From Candidatus Heteroclostridium caecigallinarum (GTDB taxonomy: Bacteria > Bacillota > Clostridia > Christensenellales > CAG-314), in assembly GCA_904419725.1 (NCBI GenBank), contig CAJFSP010000011.1, forward strand, positions 1 to 39,413: a stretch of 39,413 nucleotides of DNA. Direction: 5' to 3'. Each line of letters begins with the position of its first letter. Positions within the stretch are counted from its first letter, which is position 1. Under the pieces are notes generated by a model. That model was given only the letters and a program-made list of their open reading frames with translations. It was not told where the DNA came from and did no database searches. This document shows positions 13,998 through 21,965 of this stretch, one piece after another. The position numbers were made by a program, and so were the translations under genes.

Positions 13998-14762
13998 TCA
14001 GTCCATTCTCCTTAAAAATTCCTCGGCTATTTTCTGATAAGCCACGCCGCCGCGCGATTTAGGGGCATGCTGCGAAATAGGCACGCCGAAACTAGGGCTT
14101 TCGCACAGTTTGATGTTGCGCGGAGCGGGCACTTCGAATACTTTCGCGCCGAAATATTTTTTAATTTCTTCCGTGACCTGCCGCGCCATGAGCGAGCGGC
14201 CGTCATACATTGTAAGAATAACGCCGTACACCTTGATTTTTGGGTTTACGCGCTCTTTCACGAGTTTTATGGAATTCATAAGCTGGCTGAGTCCTTCTAG
14301 GGCGAAAAACTCGCTTTGTATAGGCACAACCACTCCGTCGCACGCGCAAAGGGCGTTGAGCGTCAGCACGCCGAGCGACGGCGGACAGTCAATCATCACG
14401 AAATCATAGTCGTCGACGTGGCCTTTCAGAGATTTCGCCAGCACCAGAGTGCGGTTTGGCACAGACGAAAGTTCCACTTCAAGGCTTGCCAAATCCATGT
14501 TGCATGGCAGGATATCAAGGTTTTCGTAAGCGGTGCGGGTAACGACTTCTTTGAAAGACGCTTCGCCCGTCATAAGGTCATACAGCGAGTTTTCCAGCTT
14601 GTTTTTTTCAATGCCGTAGCCGCTGGTGAGGTTGCCCTGCGGGTCGATATCAATCATCAGCACCCTTTTGCCGGCGCGCGCCACATAGTCCGCCACGTTC
14701 AGCACGGTGGTCGTCTTGCCGACACCGCCTTTCTGATTTGAAAACGCTATAATTTTACCCAT
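13998..14762 (-). CDS. parA: Chromosome partitioning ATPase ParA/Soj
   Basis: A 254-residue ParA ATPase. The deviant Walker A KGGVGKTTTV is at 11-20, Walker A' DIDPQGN follows, and Walker B is YDFVMIDCPPSLG; all are in the usual order and the length is typical. It works with ParB in origin segregation and, in B. subtilis, in control of DnaA. The start at 14762 (MGKIIAFSNQKGG) has CGGAG six nucleotides upstream; the longer frame beginning further upstream adds residues not found in the family. First gene of parA-parB-cvpA. Confidence 0.97.
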   Translation of the reverse strand: MGKIIAFSNQKGGVGKTTTVLNVADYVARAGKRVLMIDIDPQGNLTSGYGIEKNKLENSLYDLMTGEASFKEVVTRTAYENLDILPCNMDLASLEVELSSVPNRTLVLAKSLKGHVDDYDFVMIDCPPSLGVLTLNALCACDGVVVPIQSEFFALEGLSQLMNSIKLVKERVNPKIKVYGVILTMYDGRSLMARQVTEEIKKYFGAKVFEVPAPRNIKLCESPSFGVPISQHAPKSRGGVAYQKIAEEFLRRMD

Positions 14763-14810
14763 AAAATACTCCGTCGGCGGGCGGGGACGCCCGCTTTTCA
14801 ATATATAAAC

Positions 14811-14839
14811 AGTATATCAAATTAAACGGCAAAACTCAA
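14811..14839 (-). promoter_or_regulatory. parA promoter
   Basis: TTGAGT (14834-14839), 17 nt, TATACT (14811-14816) on the minus strand. The repeat array begins 16 bp upstream of the -35 box. Confidence 0.7.
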
Positions 14840-14854
14840 CGTTTTTTGACAAAC

Positions 14855-14946
14855 TGTTTCACGGCGGGGCAAAAAAGTTTCACGGCGATGTGAAACAACG
14901 GCGCAGGCGTTTCACGGCATTGTGAAACATGGCGCAAATGTTTCAC
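14855..14946. repeat. Array of split parS-like half-sites upstream of parA
   Basis: Six copies of the parS half-site GTTTCAC or its complement lie in 92 bp: TGTTTCAC at 14855, GTTTCAC at 14877, GTGAAACA at 14890, GTTTCAC at 14909, GTGAAACA at 14922 and TGTTTCAC at 14939. Two pairs face each other across 6 bp (GGCGAT, GGCATT), whereas true parS has no gap. The pairs repeat with a 32-bp period and share flanking GGCGCA, so this is an iteron-like tandem repeat. Confidence 0.85.
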
Positions 14947-14994
14947 AAAGGTCTTTTACACACAATTACAAACGCGAAGCACGCAAACACGGCA

Positions 14995-15017
14995 TAAAAA
15001 AGGCGCCGGACGGCGCC
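14995..15017 (-). terminator. rsmG terminator
   Basis: GGCGCC-GTCC-GGCGCC followed by TTTTTTAT on the minus strand, 7 nt after the rsmG stop. Confidence 0.85.
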
Positions 15018-15023
15018 GATGTT

Positions 15024-15692
15024 TCAGACAATGGGGGCTGAACGCTCTTTCCCTTTGCCGCGCGGATACTTCGCGGGCGTTGCGGAAACTTTTCTTATAA
15101 CGATTATACTGCGGCTGTCGCCGTTTGAAAGCGTGAAAACGTCGGTTTTTTCAACTTGACCGCCCAGGATTTTCAGCGCGCGGGCGCCTTCTTTCAGCTC
15201 ATCGGCGTCAGCCGTTTTATACGCCAGAAAAACGCCGCCGACTTTCACCAGCGGCAGGCAGTATTCGGCAAGCGTGTTGAGCCGCGCCACCGCCCTTGCC
15301 GTCACAACGTCGAAACTTTCGCGGTATTTTCCGCGCGCGGCGTCTTCCGCCCGTGTGTGGACGCATTCGGCGCCGACGCCCAGCCTTGCCGTAAGGCCAA
15401 GCAAAAATGTTATCCTTTTATTGAGGCTGTCCATCAGCGTGAGGCGAATATCGTTTCTCGCTATTTTAAGCGGCACGCCGGGAAATCCGGCGCCCGTGCC
15501 GACGTCGCAAAGGGAAGAGCCACGGGCAATATATTGCTCGCCGTAAAGACTGTCTTCGAAATGCTTTACGAAAACCTCTTCTTTTCCGGTTATTGCCGTG
15601 AGATTTATTTTTTCGTTCCACTCTGTAAGGGCGTCGAAATATATCCCGAACTTTACGGCGTTTTCTTCAATGAGTTTCTGCTGTTTATTCAT
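15024..15692 (-). CDS. rsmG: 16S rRNA (guanine-527-N7)-methyltransferase RsmG (GidB)
   Basis: A 222-residue SAM-dependent methyltransferase that modifies G527 of 16S rRNA (E. coli numbering). The SAM-binding motif I is LCDVGTGAGFPGVPLKIA (about 61-78), followed by LTLMDSLNKRITFL, the acidic strand after motif I, and SFDVVTARAVA. The length is slightly under the usual 210-240 range's upper end. The ATG overlaps the mnmG stop by 8 nt (ATGAATAA), so the pair is translationally coupled. Family loss is known to give low-level streptomycin resistance; nothing here looks damaged. Confidence 0.96.
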   Translation of the reverse strand: MNKQQKLIEENAVKFGIYFDALTEWNEKINLTAITGKEEVFVKHFEDSLYGEQYIARGSSLCDVGTGAGFPGVPLKIARNDIRLTLMDSLNKRITFLLGLTARLGVGAECVHTRAEDAARGKYRESFDVVTARAVARLNTLAEYCLPLVKVGGVFLAYKTADADELKEGARALKILGGQVEKTDVFTLSNGDSRSIIVIRKVSATPAKYPRGKGKERSAPIV

Positions 15693-17571
15693 CGTCTGTT
15701 TTGTTTTGGGCGAGATATACGATGAGCACCGTAACGTCGGCGGGGGACACGCCCGAAATTCTGGAAGCCTGCCCCAGGTTTCTCGGACGTATTTTGCCGA
15801 GTTTCTGCCTTGCTTCGATTCTCAGGCCGCCTATACGGTCATAATCGATGTCGTCGGGAAGGCGGCGGTGCTCCATCTTGTTGAATTGCTCTATCTGTTC
15901 TTTTTCTTTTTGGATATACCCCTGGTATTTGACGTCTGTTTCCGCTTCTTCCAGCGCCTGTTTGGATATCCCGTCAAGTATGCCGAAAGTTTCTTTAAGG
16001 TCGAAAATGGTGATGTTATGCCTACGCAGCATTTCGGCGTATGTCAGCGCGCCCACCGGCACGACTTCGCCTTTGCGCTCAAACAGTTCACGGAAATCTT
16101 TCGGCTTGCGCTGCGTGGAAAGAATTTCTTTGATTTTGTTGAGTTCCGCCTGCTTTTTGAGATATCTCTCGTATCTTTCGTCGCTCACAAGGCCGAAATC
16201 CCTGCCTGTCTGCGTCAGCCTGGTGTCGGCGTTGTCCTGCCGCAAAAGAAGGCGGTATTCGGCGCGGCTTGTCATCATGCGGTACGGCTCGTTGGTGCCT
16301 TTTGTGGTCAGGTCGTCTATCAGGACGCCTATATACGAATTTGACCTTTCAAGCACAAGCATATCTTTGCCGTCAATGTATCTCACGGCGTTTATGCCCG
16401 CCACAAGCCCCTGACCAGCCGCTTCCTCGTATCCGCTGGTGCCGTTTATCTGCCCGGCGCAGAACAGCCCTTTAAGGTTTTTGTACATAAGGGTGGGGTA
16501 AAGTTGGGTCGGATCGATGCAGTCGTATTCTATGGCGTAGGCGTCGCGCATGATTTCCACCTTTTCAAGCCCCGGAATGGTGCGGTAGATTTCATACTGC
16601 ACGTCGGCGGGCATTGACGAACTCATGCCCTGAACGTAAATTTCGTCGGTGTCGAGGCCTTCTCTTTCCAGAAAAATCTGGTGCCTGTCTTTGTCGGCAA
16701 AGCGCGTCACCTTGTCTTCTATCGAAGGGCAGTATCTCGGCCCCGTGCCTTTGATAGCGCCGGAAAACAGCGGCGCCCTGCCTATGTTGCTTCTTATCAC
16801 GTCGTGCGTGACGGATGTCGTGTACGTCAGATAACAGTCGTGCTGCTCCGCCGGCAGGCTGTCGTGCATGTAGGAAAAGGGCGGCATATCCGGTTCGCCG
16901 GGCTGCGCCGTCATTTTTGAAAAATCAACGCTGCGCGCGTGTATTCTCGCCGGAGTGCCCGTCTTGAAACGGCGCACGTCGAAACCCATTTCGACAAGGC
17001 TGGCTGTCAGTTTTTTGGCATTGGAAAACCCGTTCGGACCAACGTCGTTTATCCATTCGCCCACAATAATGCGAGAGTCGAGATATACGCCGGTGGCAAG
17101 CACCACGGCTTTGGCGTAATACGTCAGCCCCTGCGCCGTTTTGACGCCGAAGACCTTTTCATCGTCGTGCAAAACTTCCGCCGCTTCCGCCTGGCGGAGA
17201 AACAGGTTTGGCGTGCCTTCCAGCGTTTTTTTCATTTCGGCGTGATATTTATATTTGTCAACCTGCGCCCTCGGACAGTGCACGGCGGGACCTTTGCCCC
17301 TGTTGAGCATACGCAGTTGAATCAGCGTTTTGTCGGTGTTTACGCCCATTTCGCCGCCCAAAGCGTCGATTTCTTTAACGATATTGCCCTTGGCGGTGCC
17401 GCCTATCGACGGATTGCAAGCGAGATAGCCCACCGTGTCGAGATTTGTCGCCAGCATGAGCGTTTTTTTGCCCATGCGCGCGGCGGCAAGACCCGCTTCG
17501 CAGCCGGCATGTCCCGCGCCGACGACAATCACGTCGTAAATAAAATTGTTGTCTTTGACTGTGTTTTCCAT
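15685..17571 (-). CDS. mnmG: tRNA uridine-5-carboxymethylaminomethyl modification enzyme MnmG (GidA)
   Basis: A 628-residue FAD enzyme that, with MnmE, adds carboxymethylaminomethyl to wobble U34 of certain tRNAs. The FAD motif GAGHAGCEAG is at 18-27. Family signatures CNPSIGGTAKG, GPAVHCPRAQVDK, VLATGVYLD and TSGYEEAAGQGL are present, as is the C-terminal helical MnmE-binding region. I chose the ATG at 17571 (MENTVKDNN), with GGAAAAG just upstream; a longer frame starting at 17613 has no ribosome site. It precedes rsmG with an 8-nt overlap and is separated from mnmE by a structured repeat. Confidence 0.97.
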   Translation of the reverse strand: MENTVKDNNFIYDVIVVGAGHAGCEAGLAAARMGKKTLMLATNLDTVGYLACNPSIGGTAKGNIVKEIDALGGEMGVNTDKTLIQLRMLNRGKGPAVHCPRAQVDKYKYHAEMKKTLEGTPNLFLRQAEAAEVLHDDEKVFGVKTAQGLTYYAKAVVLATGVYLDSRIIVGEWINDVGPNGFSNAKKLTASLVEMGFDVRRFKTGTPARIHARSVDFSKMTAQPGEPDMPPFSYMHDSLPAEQHDCYLTYTTSVTHDVIRSNIGRAPLFSGAIKGTGPRYCPSIEDKVTRFADKDRHQIFLEREGLDTDEIYVQGMSSSMPADVQYEIYRTIPGLEKVEIMRDAYAIEYDCIDPTQLYPTLMYKNLKGLFCAGQINGTSGYEEAAGQGLVAGINAVRYIDGKDMLVLERSNSYIGVLIDDLTTKGTNEPYRMMTSRAEYRLLLRQDNADTRLTQTGRDFGLVSDERYERYLKKQAELNKIKEILSTQRKPKDFRELFERKGEVVPVGALTYAEMLRRHNITIFDLKETFGILDGISKQALEEAETDVKYQGYIQKEKEQIEQFNKMEHRRLPDDIDYDRIGGLRIEARQKLGKIRPRNLGQASRISGVSPADVTVLIVYLAQNKTDDE

Positions 17572-17663
17572 AACTTTTCCGTTGCCGCCAGGCGGCGTGT
17601 AAATTTTTTGCATTTTTTAAGTAACGCTCTTCCGAAAGCGGCATATGCCCGATTAAATGTTCT

Positions 17664-17893
17664 GCACCTTTTCAAGGGAGCCGTCACGCCGCCGGCGTGA
17701 CTGAGGGTTGGTTCTATCGATTAAACGCCTTGAACAAGCGACATATCGAAGCGTAAGCGAGATATGTCGCTTATACTCCCCCTTTGTTAAGGGGGATGTC
17801 GTGCGCGTCAGCACGACAGGGGGTTAGCCCGACAGATTAAACGCCGCAGACAAGCGACATATCGACCGTCAGGGAGATATGGCGCTTATCATG
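17664..17893. repeat. Two tandem copies of a ~115-bp palindromic intergenic repeat
   Basis: Copy 1 (17664-17777) and copy 2 (17778-17893) share landmarks 115-116 bp apart: GATTAAACGCC at 17719 and 17835, and AAGCGACATATC at 17736 and 17852. Each copy has three hairpins: a C/G stem (CCTT/AAGG; CCCCCTT/AAGGGGG), a middle stem (GTCACGCCG/CGGCGTGAC at 17683-17701; TGTCGTGC/GCACGACA at 17797-17818) and a 12-bp stem closing on GATATGTCGCTT (one mismatch in copy 2). The middle stems differ in sequence but both pair. It resembles the non-autonomous intergenic repeats common in gut Clostridia genomes. It sits inside the mnmE-mnmG transcript. Confidence 0.75.
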
Positions 17894-17900
17894 ACGCTTA

Positions 17901-19202
17901 TTACTTCCCTACGCAAAACTTTTCGAAAATTCTGTTGACCACGTCTTCGCTGGCGGAAGTGCCGGTAATTTCGCCCAGCGCCAGCCACGCTTCACGCACT
18001 TCCAGAGCAAGGCAGTCAAGCGTTTCGCCGATGAGGGAGAGCGAGCGTTTTATGCCTTGGGCGGCGCGGCGCAGACAGTCGGCGTGGCGCACGTTGGTGA
18101 TGACCACGTCGCCTGACGACACGTTGCCGAGTTTTACTTTGTCGTATATGAGTTTTTTAAGGTTTTCGATATTATCGCCGGTTTTCGCGCTCACGGAAAC
18201 GCTCCCGTCGGCGTAAGTGTTGACGTCGTTTTTATTATAGACGACTATCGCGCGTTTGTCTTCTTTAATGCCGGCGTATTCGTCAGGCACTTGTCCGTCG
18301 GCAACAAGCAGAATCACGTCGGCTTTTTCCGCCGCTTTGAGCGAACGTTCTATGCCCAGACTTTCCACAACGTCGTCGGTTTTCCTGAGCCCCGCCGTGT
18401 CGATAAAGTTGAATTTCACGTCGCCGTAAATATAACTTTCGTGCAGGGTGTCGCGCGTGGTGCCTTCTATGTCGGTGACAATGGCTCTGTCGTAACCGAC
18501 AAGGGCGTTAAGGAGCGACGATTTGCCGACGTTTGTCCTGCCGATAATCGCCACGTCGACGCCGTTTTTAATCATACGTCCGCGCGAAACGCTGTCAAGC
18601 ATGGCGTTCACGCCGCCAAGAACCTCGCCGAGAGAAACGCCTATCTGTTCGTTGGTGATGTATTCCAGGTCTTCTTCGGGATAGTCCAGCGCCACTTCAA
18701 TCTGCGCGAGCAAATCGGTGAGTTTATCCTGCAAGGCGGATATCTTGCCGTCCAGCCTGCCCGTCAGCATTTTATAGCCGTTTTCCACAGCGGCGACGGA
18801 CTCGGCGTCAATCATGTCCATGATACCTTCGACGTTGGTCAGGTTCATTTTTCCGTTGAGATAGGCGCGTTTCGTGAATTCGCCGCTCACGGCAAGGCGG
18901 CAGCCGCGCTCGACGCAGTTTTTAAGCACGCCGTCGGCTATGGCGTAACCGCCGTGCAGCTGAAACTCAACCATGTCCTCGCCGGTATATGACCTCGGCG
19001 CTTTGAAATAAACGCACATCGCCTTGTCACAGAAGCCGCCGGCGTCCAGCGTGCCCAGTTTCAAAAGAGACGGGGAAGCAGGAAAAGGGGAGAACATTTC
19101 GGAAGCGAGCCGCAAAACGCCGTTTCCCGACATTCTGACAATGGAAATCGCGCCTCTGCCGATTGGTGTGGATATTGCCGCTATCATGTCTGTCTGTTTC
19201 AT
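17901..19202 (-). CDS. mnmE: tRNA modification GTPase MnmE (TrmE)
   Basis: A 433-residue GTPase, partner of MnmG in U34 modification; slightly shorter than the common 450-460. The N-terminal folate-binding domain (about 1-118, TIAAISTPIGRGAISIVRMSG-type start) is followed by a helical domain holding the inserted G domain: G1 GRTNVGKSS at 221-229, G3 DTAGLR, G4 NKND. The protein ends FCVGK, the conserved C-terminal CxGK whose Cys is needed for activity. GAGG lies 5 nt before the ATG. A terminator-like hairpin after jag (19230-19247) separates it from the upstream genes, so it may have its own weak promoter or depend on read-through. Confidence 0.96.
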   Translation of the reverse strand: MKQTDMIAAISTPIGRGAISIVRMSGNGVLRLASEMFSPFPASPSLLKLGTLDAGGFCDKAMCVYFKAPRSYTGEDMVEFQLHGGYAIADGVLKNCVERGCRLAVSGEFTKRAYLNGKMNLTNVEGIMDMIDAESVAAVENGYKMLTGRLDGKISALQDKLTDLLAQIEVALDYPEEDLEYITNEQIGVSLGEVLGGVNAMLDSVSRGRMIKNGVDVAIIGRTNVGKSSLLNALVGYDRAIVTDIEGTTRDTLHESYIYGDVKFNFIDTAGLRKTDDVVESLGIERSLKAAEKADVILLVADGQVPDEYAGIKEDKRAIVVYNKNDVNTYADGSVSVSAKTGDNIENLKKLIYDKVKLGNVSSGDVVITNVRHADCLRRAAQGIKRSLSLIGETLDCLALEVREAWLALGEITGTSASEDVVNRIFEKFCVGK

Positions 19203-19222
19203 ACAAACCTCGTGTCGGTAAA

Positions 19223-19247
19223 TAAAAAAGAAGGTGAAGCCACCTTC
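19223..19247 (-). terminator. Hairpin between jag and mnmE
   Basis: GAAGGTG-GCTT-CACCTTC followed by TTTTTTATT on the minus strand, 2 nt after the jag stop. It looks like a full intrinsic terminator inside an otherwise continuous gene cluster. Confidence 0.8.
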
Positions 19248-19249
19248 TT

Positions 19250-19924
19250 TTATCTTCTTCTTTTCTTTTCGGAGCGGTATACGAAAGTATGCATCTTTTT
19301 TCTCGGTCCTGACTTGGAAGGCGCCGTTATTTTAGGCACTATCACAACATATCTGTTAGGCGAACTGCCTTCGGAAACGGTGGTTACCTGCCCGCTGCCC
19401 TGCAATGCCGAGTGAATTATACGTCTTTCAAAAGAATTCATCGGTTCGAGTTTTACGGGTCTGCCGGTGCGCACGGCTTTCGCTTCGAGATTTTTAGCGA
19501 GAGATTTGAGTTTTTCCGCGCGTTTGCTTCTGTAACCTTCGGTGTCAAGTATTATTCTCTTGTACGTTTCGTTGCCTTTGTTGGCGACAAGCGAAGCGAG
19601 ATATTGCAGCGAATCGAGCACTTCGCCCCTGTGGCCTATCACGCAGCCGCTTTCGGTGCCGATAAGTTCAAGACGCGCTTCCGACTCGTTTTCTTCCATT
19701 TCGACGACAAAAGTCAGCCCCATTTTTTCCAGCACGGCTTCGGTGAAAGCCAGAGCCTTTTCGCCCTCCGTTTCTTTTTTGGAAACAACAACTTTCGCCT
19801 GTTTGAAAAAACCGCCTTCGCTGATGACTTTTATTTCCGCCTGTTCGCGCGTGATGCCGAGTTTAGCCAGGGCCTTTTCCACCGCGACTTCGACGTTTTT
19901 GCCGCTTTCTTCAATCTGTCTCAT
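19250..19924 (-). CDS. jag: RNA-binding protein Jag/KhpB
   Basis: A 224-residue protein with an N-terminal Jag domain (about 1-50, VEKALAKLGITREQAEIKVISEGG), a short linker, a KH domain (about 75-150, GLIGKHRG-type loop seen as GCVIGHRGEVLDSLQYLASL) and a C-terminal R3H domain (R-x3-H in ERRIIHSAL) with a Lys/Arg-rich tail. Such proteins bind RNA and in Gram-positives affect cell elongation and division. The gene follows yidC with a single nucleotide between stop and ATG; the ribosome site AGGAG lies inside the end of yidC, which is the usual Bacillota order. Confidence 0.95.
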   Translation of the reverse strand: MRQIEESGKNVEVAVEKALAKLGITREQAEIKVISEGGFFKQAKVVVSKKETEGEKALAFTEAVLEKMGLTFVVEMEENESEARLELIGTESGCVIGHRGEVLDSLQYLASLVANKGNETYKRIILDTEGYRSKRAEKLKSLAKNLEAKAVRTGRPVKLEPMNSFERRIIHSALQGSGQVTTVSEGSSPNRYVVIVPKITAPSKSGPRKKMHTFVYRSEKKRRR

Positions 19925-19925
19925 A

Positions 19926-21089
19926 CTATCTCCTGTAAGACGCCTGTTTTACCACGCTTATGCTCTTTTTGCTGTAAATTTTGTTGACGATAGGGGTGAG
20001 TATCAACGTGAATATTATCGTGAAAACCGACTGGCACACGATATACACGCCCAGCGCCGCCGTATACATCAGGACAAACAGCACCATCAGCAGCGGCATG
20101 AATATATAAATGAACTTTCCGCTGCCCTGCATTGCCGGGTCCATAGTGGCATTCTGCGTTTTTTGCGAAAGTTTCGTCGAAACAAACGACAGCACGCCGG
20201 AAAGCACAGGCAATATAAGCAGACCGTTCCAGGCAGAGCCTGCATAGCCGCCGGCGTATTCGCCAACCGCTTCGTAAATTATCTGATATTCTGTTTCGTT
20301 GGCTCCCTTTATGCCCGTCACCGCCAGCGAACCGTTTGTAAATTCGCTGTAAGTAGGCATTACTGTCGCCCAGGTGTCAGGTCTCCAAATGTTTTTAATC
20401 CAAAGGAAACTTTCCCTGTTGGTGCCGGCAAAATCGCCTACGATAGGTTTTGTGCCTTCTATTATAGCGTCGTATTTTTCGGTGTCAGCCATAGGGCCGG
20501 AACTGTTTGCCAGCGGCGCCACCTTTTCGGTGAAAAACTGCTGATAAGCCGTTTCTTTTTCCGTTGACCAGTCGCCGACTTCGTAATCGCCGTCGTCTAT
20601 AAGCCAGGCGTATTCGCCGAGGTCAACGCCCTGTTCCTGCGCCGAAACAACTATAGCGTAATGATAACTGTCCACAAGGTTGTTGTATTCCGTCACGTTG
20701 GCGTGCGTGGTATAACTGGTGAGACCCGTGAACATGAAAATAAAGAACACGATTGTGACAAGGGCAGGCAGGCAGCTCGAAAACATGGAATAGCCGAACT
20801 TTTTCATGAGTTTCTGCTTTTCCTGCTGGGCGCCTTTTTTGTTTTCGCCGTACGCTTTGTCTATTTTCGCCATCATAGGTTTCATCTGTTCCATTTTGAT
20901 GGCGTTCTTTTTGGTGAGGCATCTCTGCCAGAAATCCAGCGGCAGCGTTATCACTTTGAGAATAAGCGTAAACAATACCACCGTCCAGCCGTAACTGCCT
21001 ATTGCGTTGTACAATCCCTGTACCAGCGTGCCCACCCAGTTGAGGTCAGGCACCGGTATGGCGGAAAGCAACGAAACTAAATTACCCAC
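19926..21089 (-). CDS. yidC: Membrane protein insertase YidC
   Basis: A 387-residue Oxa1/YidC insertase. Hydrophobic segments are at about 30-55 (GWTVVLFTLILKVITLPLDFW), 105-128, 285-305 and 330-375, separated by a cytoplasmic Lys-rich hairpin (about 56-100, MEQMKPMMAKIDKAYGENKK). The family positive charge appears as K45 in LILKVITLPLD. A hydrophilic extracytoplasmic insert of about 140 residues (about 135-275) makes it longer than the roughly 260-residue Bacillus paralogs. There is no lipobox. Its 5' end overlaps yidD by 13 nt, so translation is coupled. Confidence 0.95.
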   Translation of the reverse strand: MGNLVSLLSAIPVPDLNWVGTLVQGLYNAIGSYGWTVVLFTLILKVITLPLDFWQRCLTKKNAIKMEQMKPMMAKIDKAYGENKKGAQQEKQKLMKKFGYSMFSSCLPALVTIVFFIFMFTGLTSYTTHANVTEYNNLVDSYHYAIVVSAQEQGVDLGEYAWLIDDGDYEVGDWSTEKETAYQQFFTEKVAPLANSSGPMADTEKYDAIIEGTKPIVGDFAGTNRESFLWIKNIWRPDTWATVMPTYSEFTNGSLAVTGIKGANETEYQIIYEAVGEYAGGYAGSAWNGLLILPVLSGVLSFVSTKLSQKTQNATMDPAMQGSGKFIYIFMPLLMVLFVLMYTAALGVYIVCQSVFTIIFTLILTPIVNKIYSKKSISVVKQASYRR

Positions 21090-21319
21090 TTGATATTTCC
21101 TCCGAATTTGTACGGAACAGGGTCAAAGCCGCCTTTGGACCAAGGGCCGCACCTAATGAGCCTTTTGGCGGTGAGATAACTTCCTTTGAAAAAACCGAAC
21201 GTCCTGTACGCTTCCATCGAATAGACGGAGCATGTCGGATAAAAAATGCAGTTTCTTCCGATAATGGGGGACAGCACCAGTTTATACAATTTGAGCAGCG
21301 CTATACATACCCAACGCAT
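21077..21319 (-). CDS. yidD: Membrane protein insertion efficiency factor YidD
   Basis: An 80-residue protein with the family core LVLSPIIGRNCIFYPTCSVYSMEA, including the conserved Cys pair, followed by KGSYLTAKRLIRCGPWSKGGFDPVP. It is an amphipathic membrane-associated protein that helps YidC-dependent insertion. Its ATG overlaps the rnpA stop (TGATG) and its 3' end overlaps yidC. Confidence 0.95.
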   Translation of the reverse strand: MRWVCIALLKLYKLVLSPIIGRNCIFYPTCSVYSMEAYRTFGFFKGSYLTAKRLIRCGPWSKGGFDPVPYKFGGNIKWVI

Positions 21320-21657
21320 CAGTTTTCACACCCTATTCTGGACATGAGTCTTTCGACGGAAGAAACGATTTCGGCGAAAGTCATATCCGCACAAACGCCA
21401 CGCGGCAAAAACACATAGTTGAAACGGCTGTCGAGCGCGCCGTATCTTTTATATACGATTTCTCTCAGCCTTCTTCTCATCTTATTGCGCTTCACCGCTT
21501 TTCCGAATTTTTTGCTTATGGAAAAACCGACTTTCGGTTTGCCGTTTTTGTTGCGGCAGTAAACTATCACCATGTTTTTGTCGCTTACCGACTTGCCGTT
21601 TTTATATACGTAATTGAACTGATAGTTTTTTCTCAGCCTGAAACGTTTTTCCAACAT
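21319..21657 (-). CDS. rnpA: Ribonuclease P protein component
   Basis: A 112-residue basic protein, the protein subunit of RNase P that matures tRNA 5' ends. It starts MLEKRFRLRKNYQFNYVYKNGK and has VGFSISKKFGKAVKRNKMRRRLREI, the RNR signature helix, at about 62-80. The ATG at 21657 has AAGGTG 4 nt upstream. It lies 12 nt behind rpmH, the near-universal arrangement. Confidence 0.95.
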   Translation of the reverse strand: MLEKRFRLRKNYQFNYVYKNGKSVSDKNMVIVYCRNKNGKPKVGFSISKKFGKAVKRNKMRRRLREIVYKRYGALDSRFNYVFLPRGVCADMTFAEIVSSVERLMSRIGCEN

Positions 21658-21669
21658 TTTCACCTTGCT

Positions 21670-21804
21670 TTAAGCGGAGAGTTTATGTCTGCCTTTGTTT
21701 CTTCTTCTGGCAATGACTTTTCTGCCGCCGTTGCTTTTCATTCTTTTTCTGAAACCGTGCACTTTGCTGCGTTGTCTCTTTTTAGGTTGATAAGTTCTTT
21801 TCAT
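21670..21804 (-). CDS. rpmH: 50S ribosomal protein L34
   Basis: A 44-residue frame beginning [18 protein letters not shown] and ending KGRHKLSA, the canonical L34 sequence: KRTYQP, HGFRKRM and the Arg-rich middle. The ribosome site GAGAGGA precedes the ATG. It is the first gene of the rpmH-rnpA-yidD-yidC-jag cluster and is short enough to be missed by length cut-offs. Confidence 0.98.
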   Translation of the reverse strand: MKRTYQPKKRQRSKVHGFRKRMKSNGGRKVIARRRNKGRHKLSA

Positions 21805-21860
21805 AATGTCCTCTCTTTTTTACAAGGGAATTCCCCAATATAGTATTGTTTATCCGATAC

Positions 21861-21889
21861 AGTATAGTGTAAAATTTTTTTTGTGTCAA
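21861..21889 (-). promoter_or_regulatory. rpmH promoter
   Basis: TTGACA (21884-21889), 17 nt, TATACT (21861-21866) on the minus strand, giving a leader of about 50 nt that contains the palindrome GGGAATTCCC. Confidence 0.85.
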
Positions 21890-21927
21890 GTTATGAGCGC
21901 CTTTCTTTCGCCGCGCCGCGATGTAAC

Positions 21928-21952
21928 AAAAAAAAAGAAGCGTTTCCGCTTC
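21928..21952 (-). terminator. dnaN terminator
   Basis: GAAGCG-GAAA-CGCTTC followed by nine T on the minus strand, directly after the dnaN stop. A GAAA tetraloop makes it a strong intrinsic terminator. Confidence 0.9.
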
Positions 21953-21965
21953 TTTCGTTTTTAAT

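Noticed and set aside
13085..14062. Plus-strand open frame opposite parB
   Set aside because: Shadow of parB, which has every family motif and a normal start.
14855..14946. CRISPR array
   Set aside because: Periodic repeats are present, but the repeated unit is the parS half-site with near-identical spacers, and there are no cas genes.
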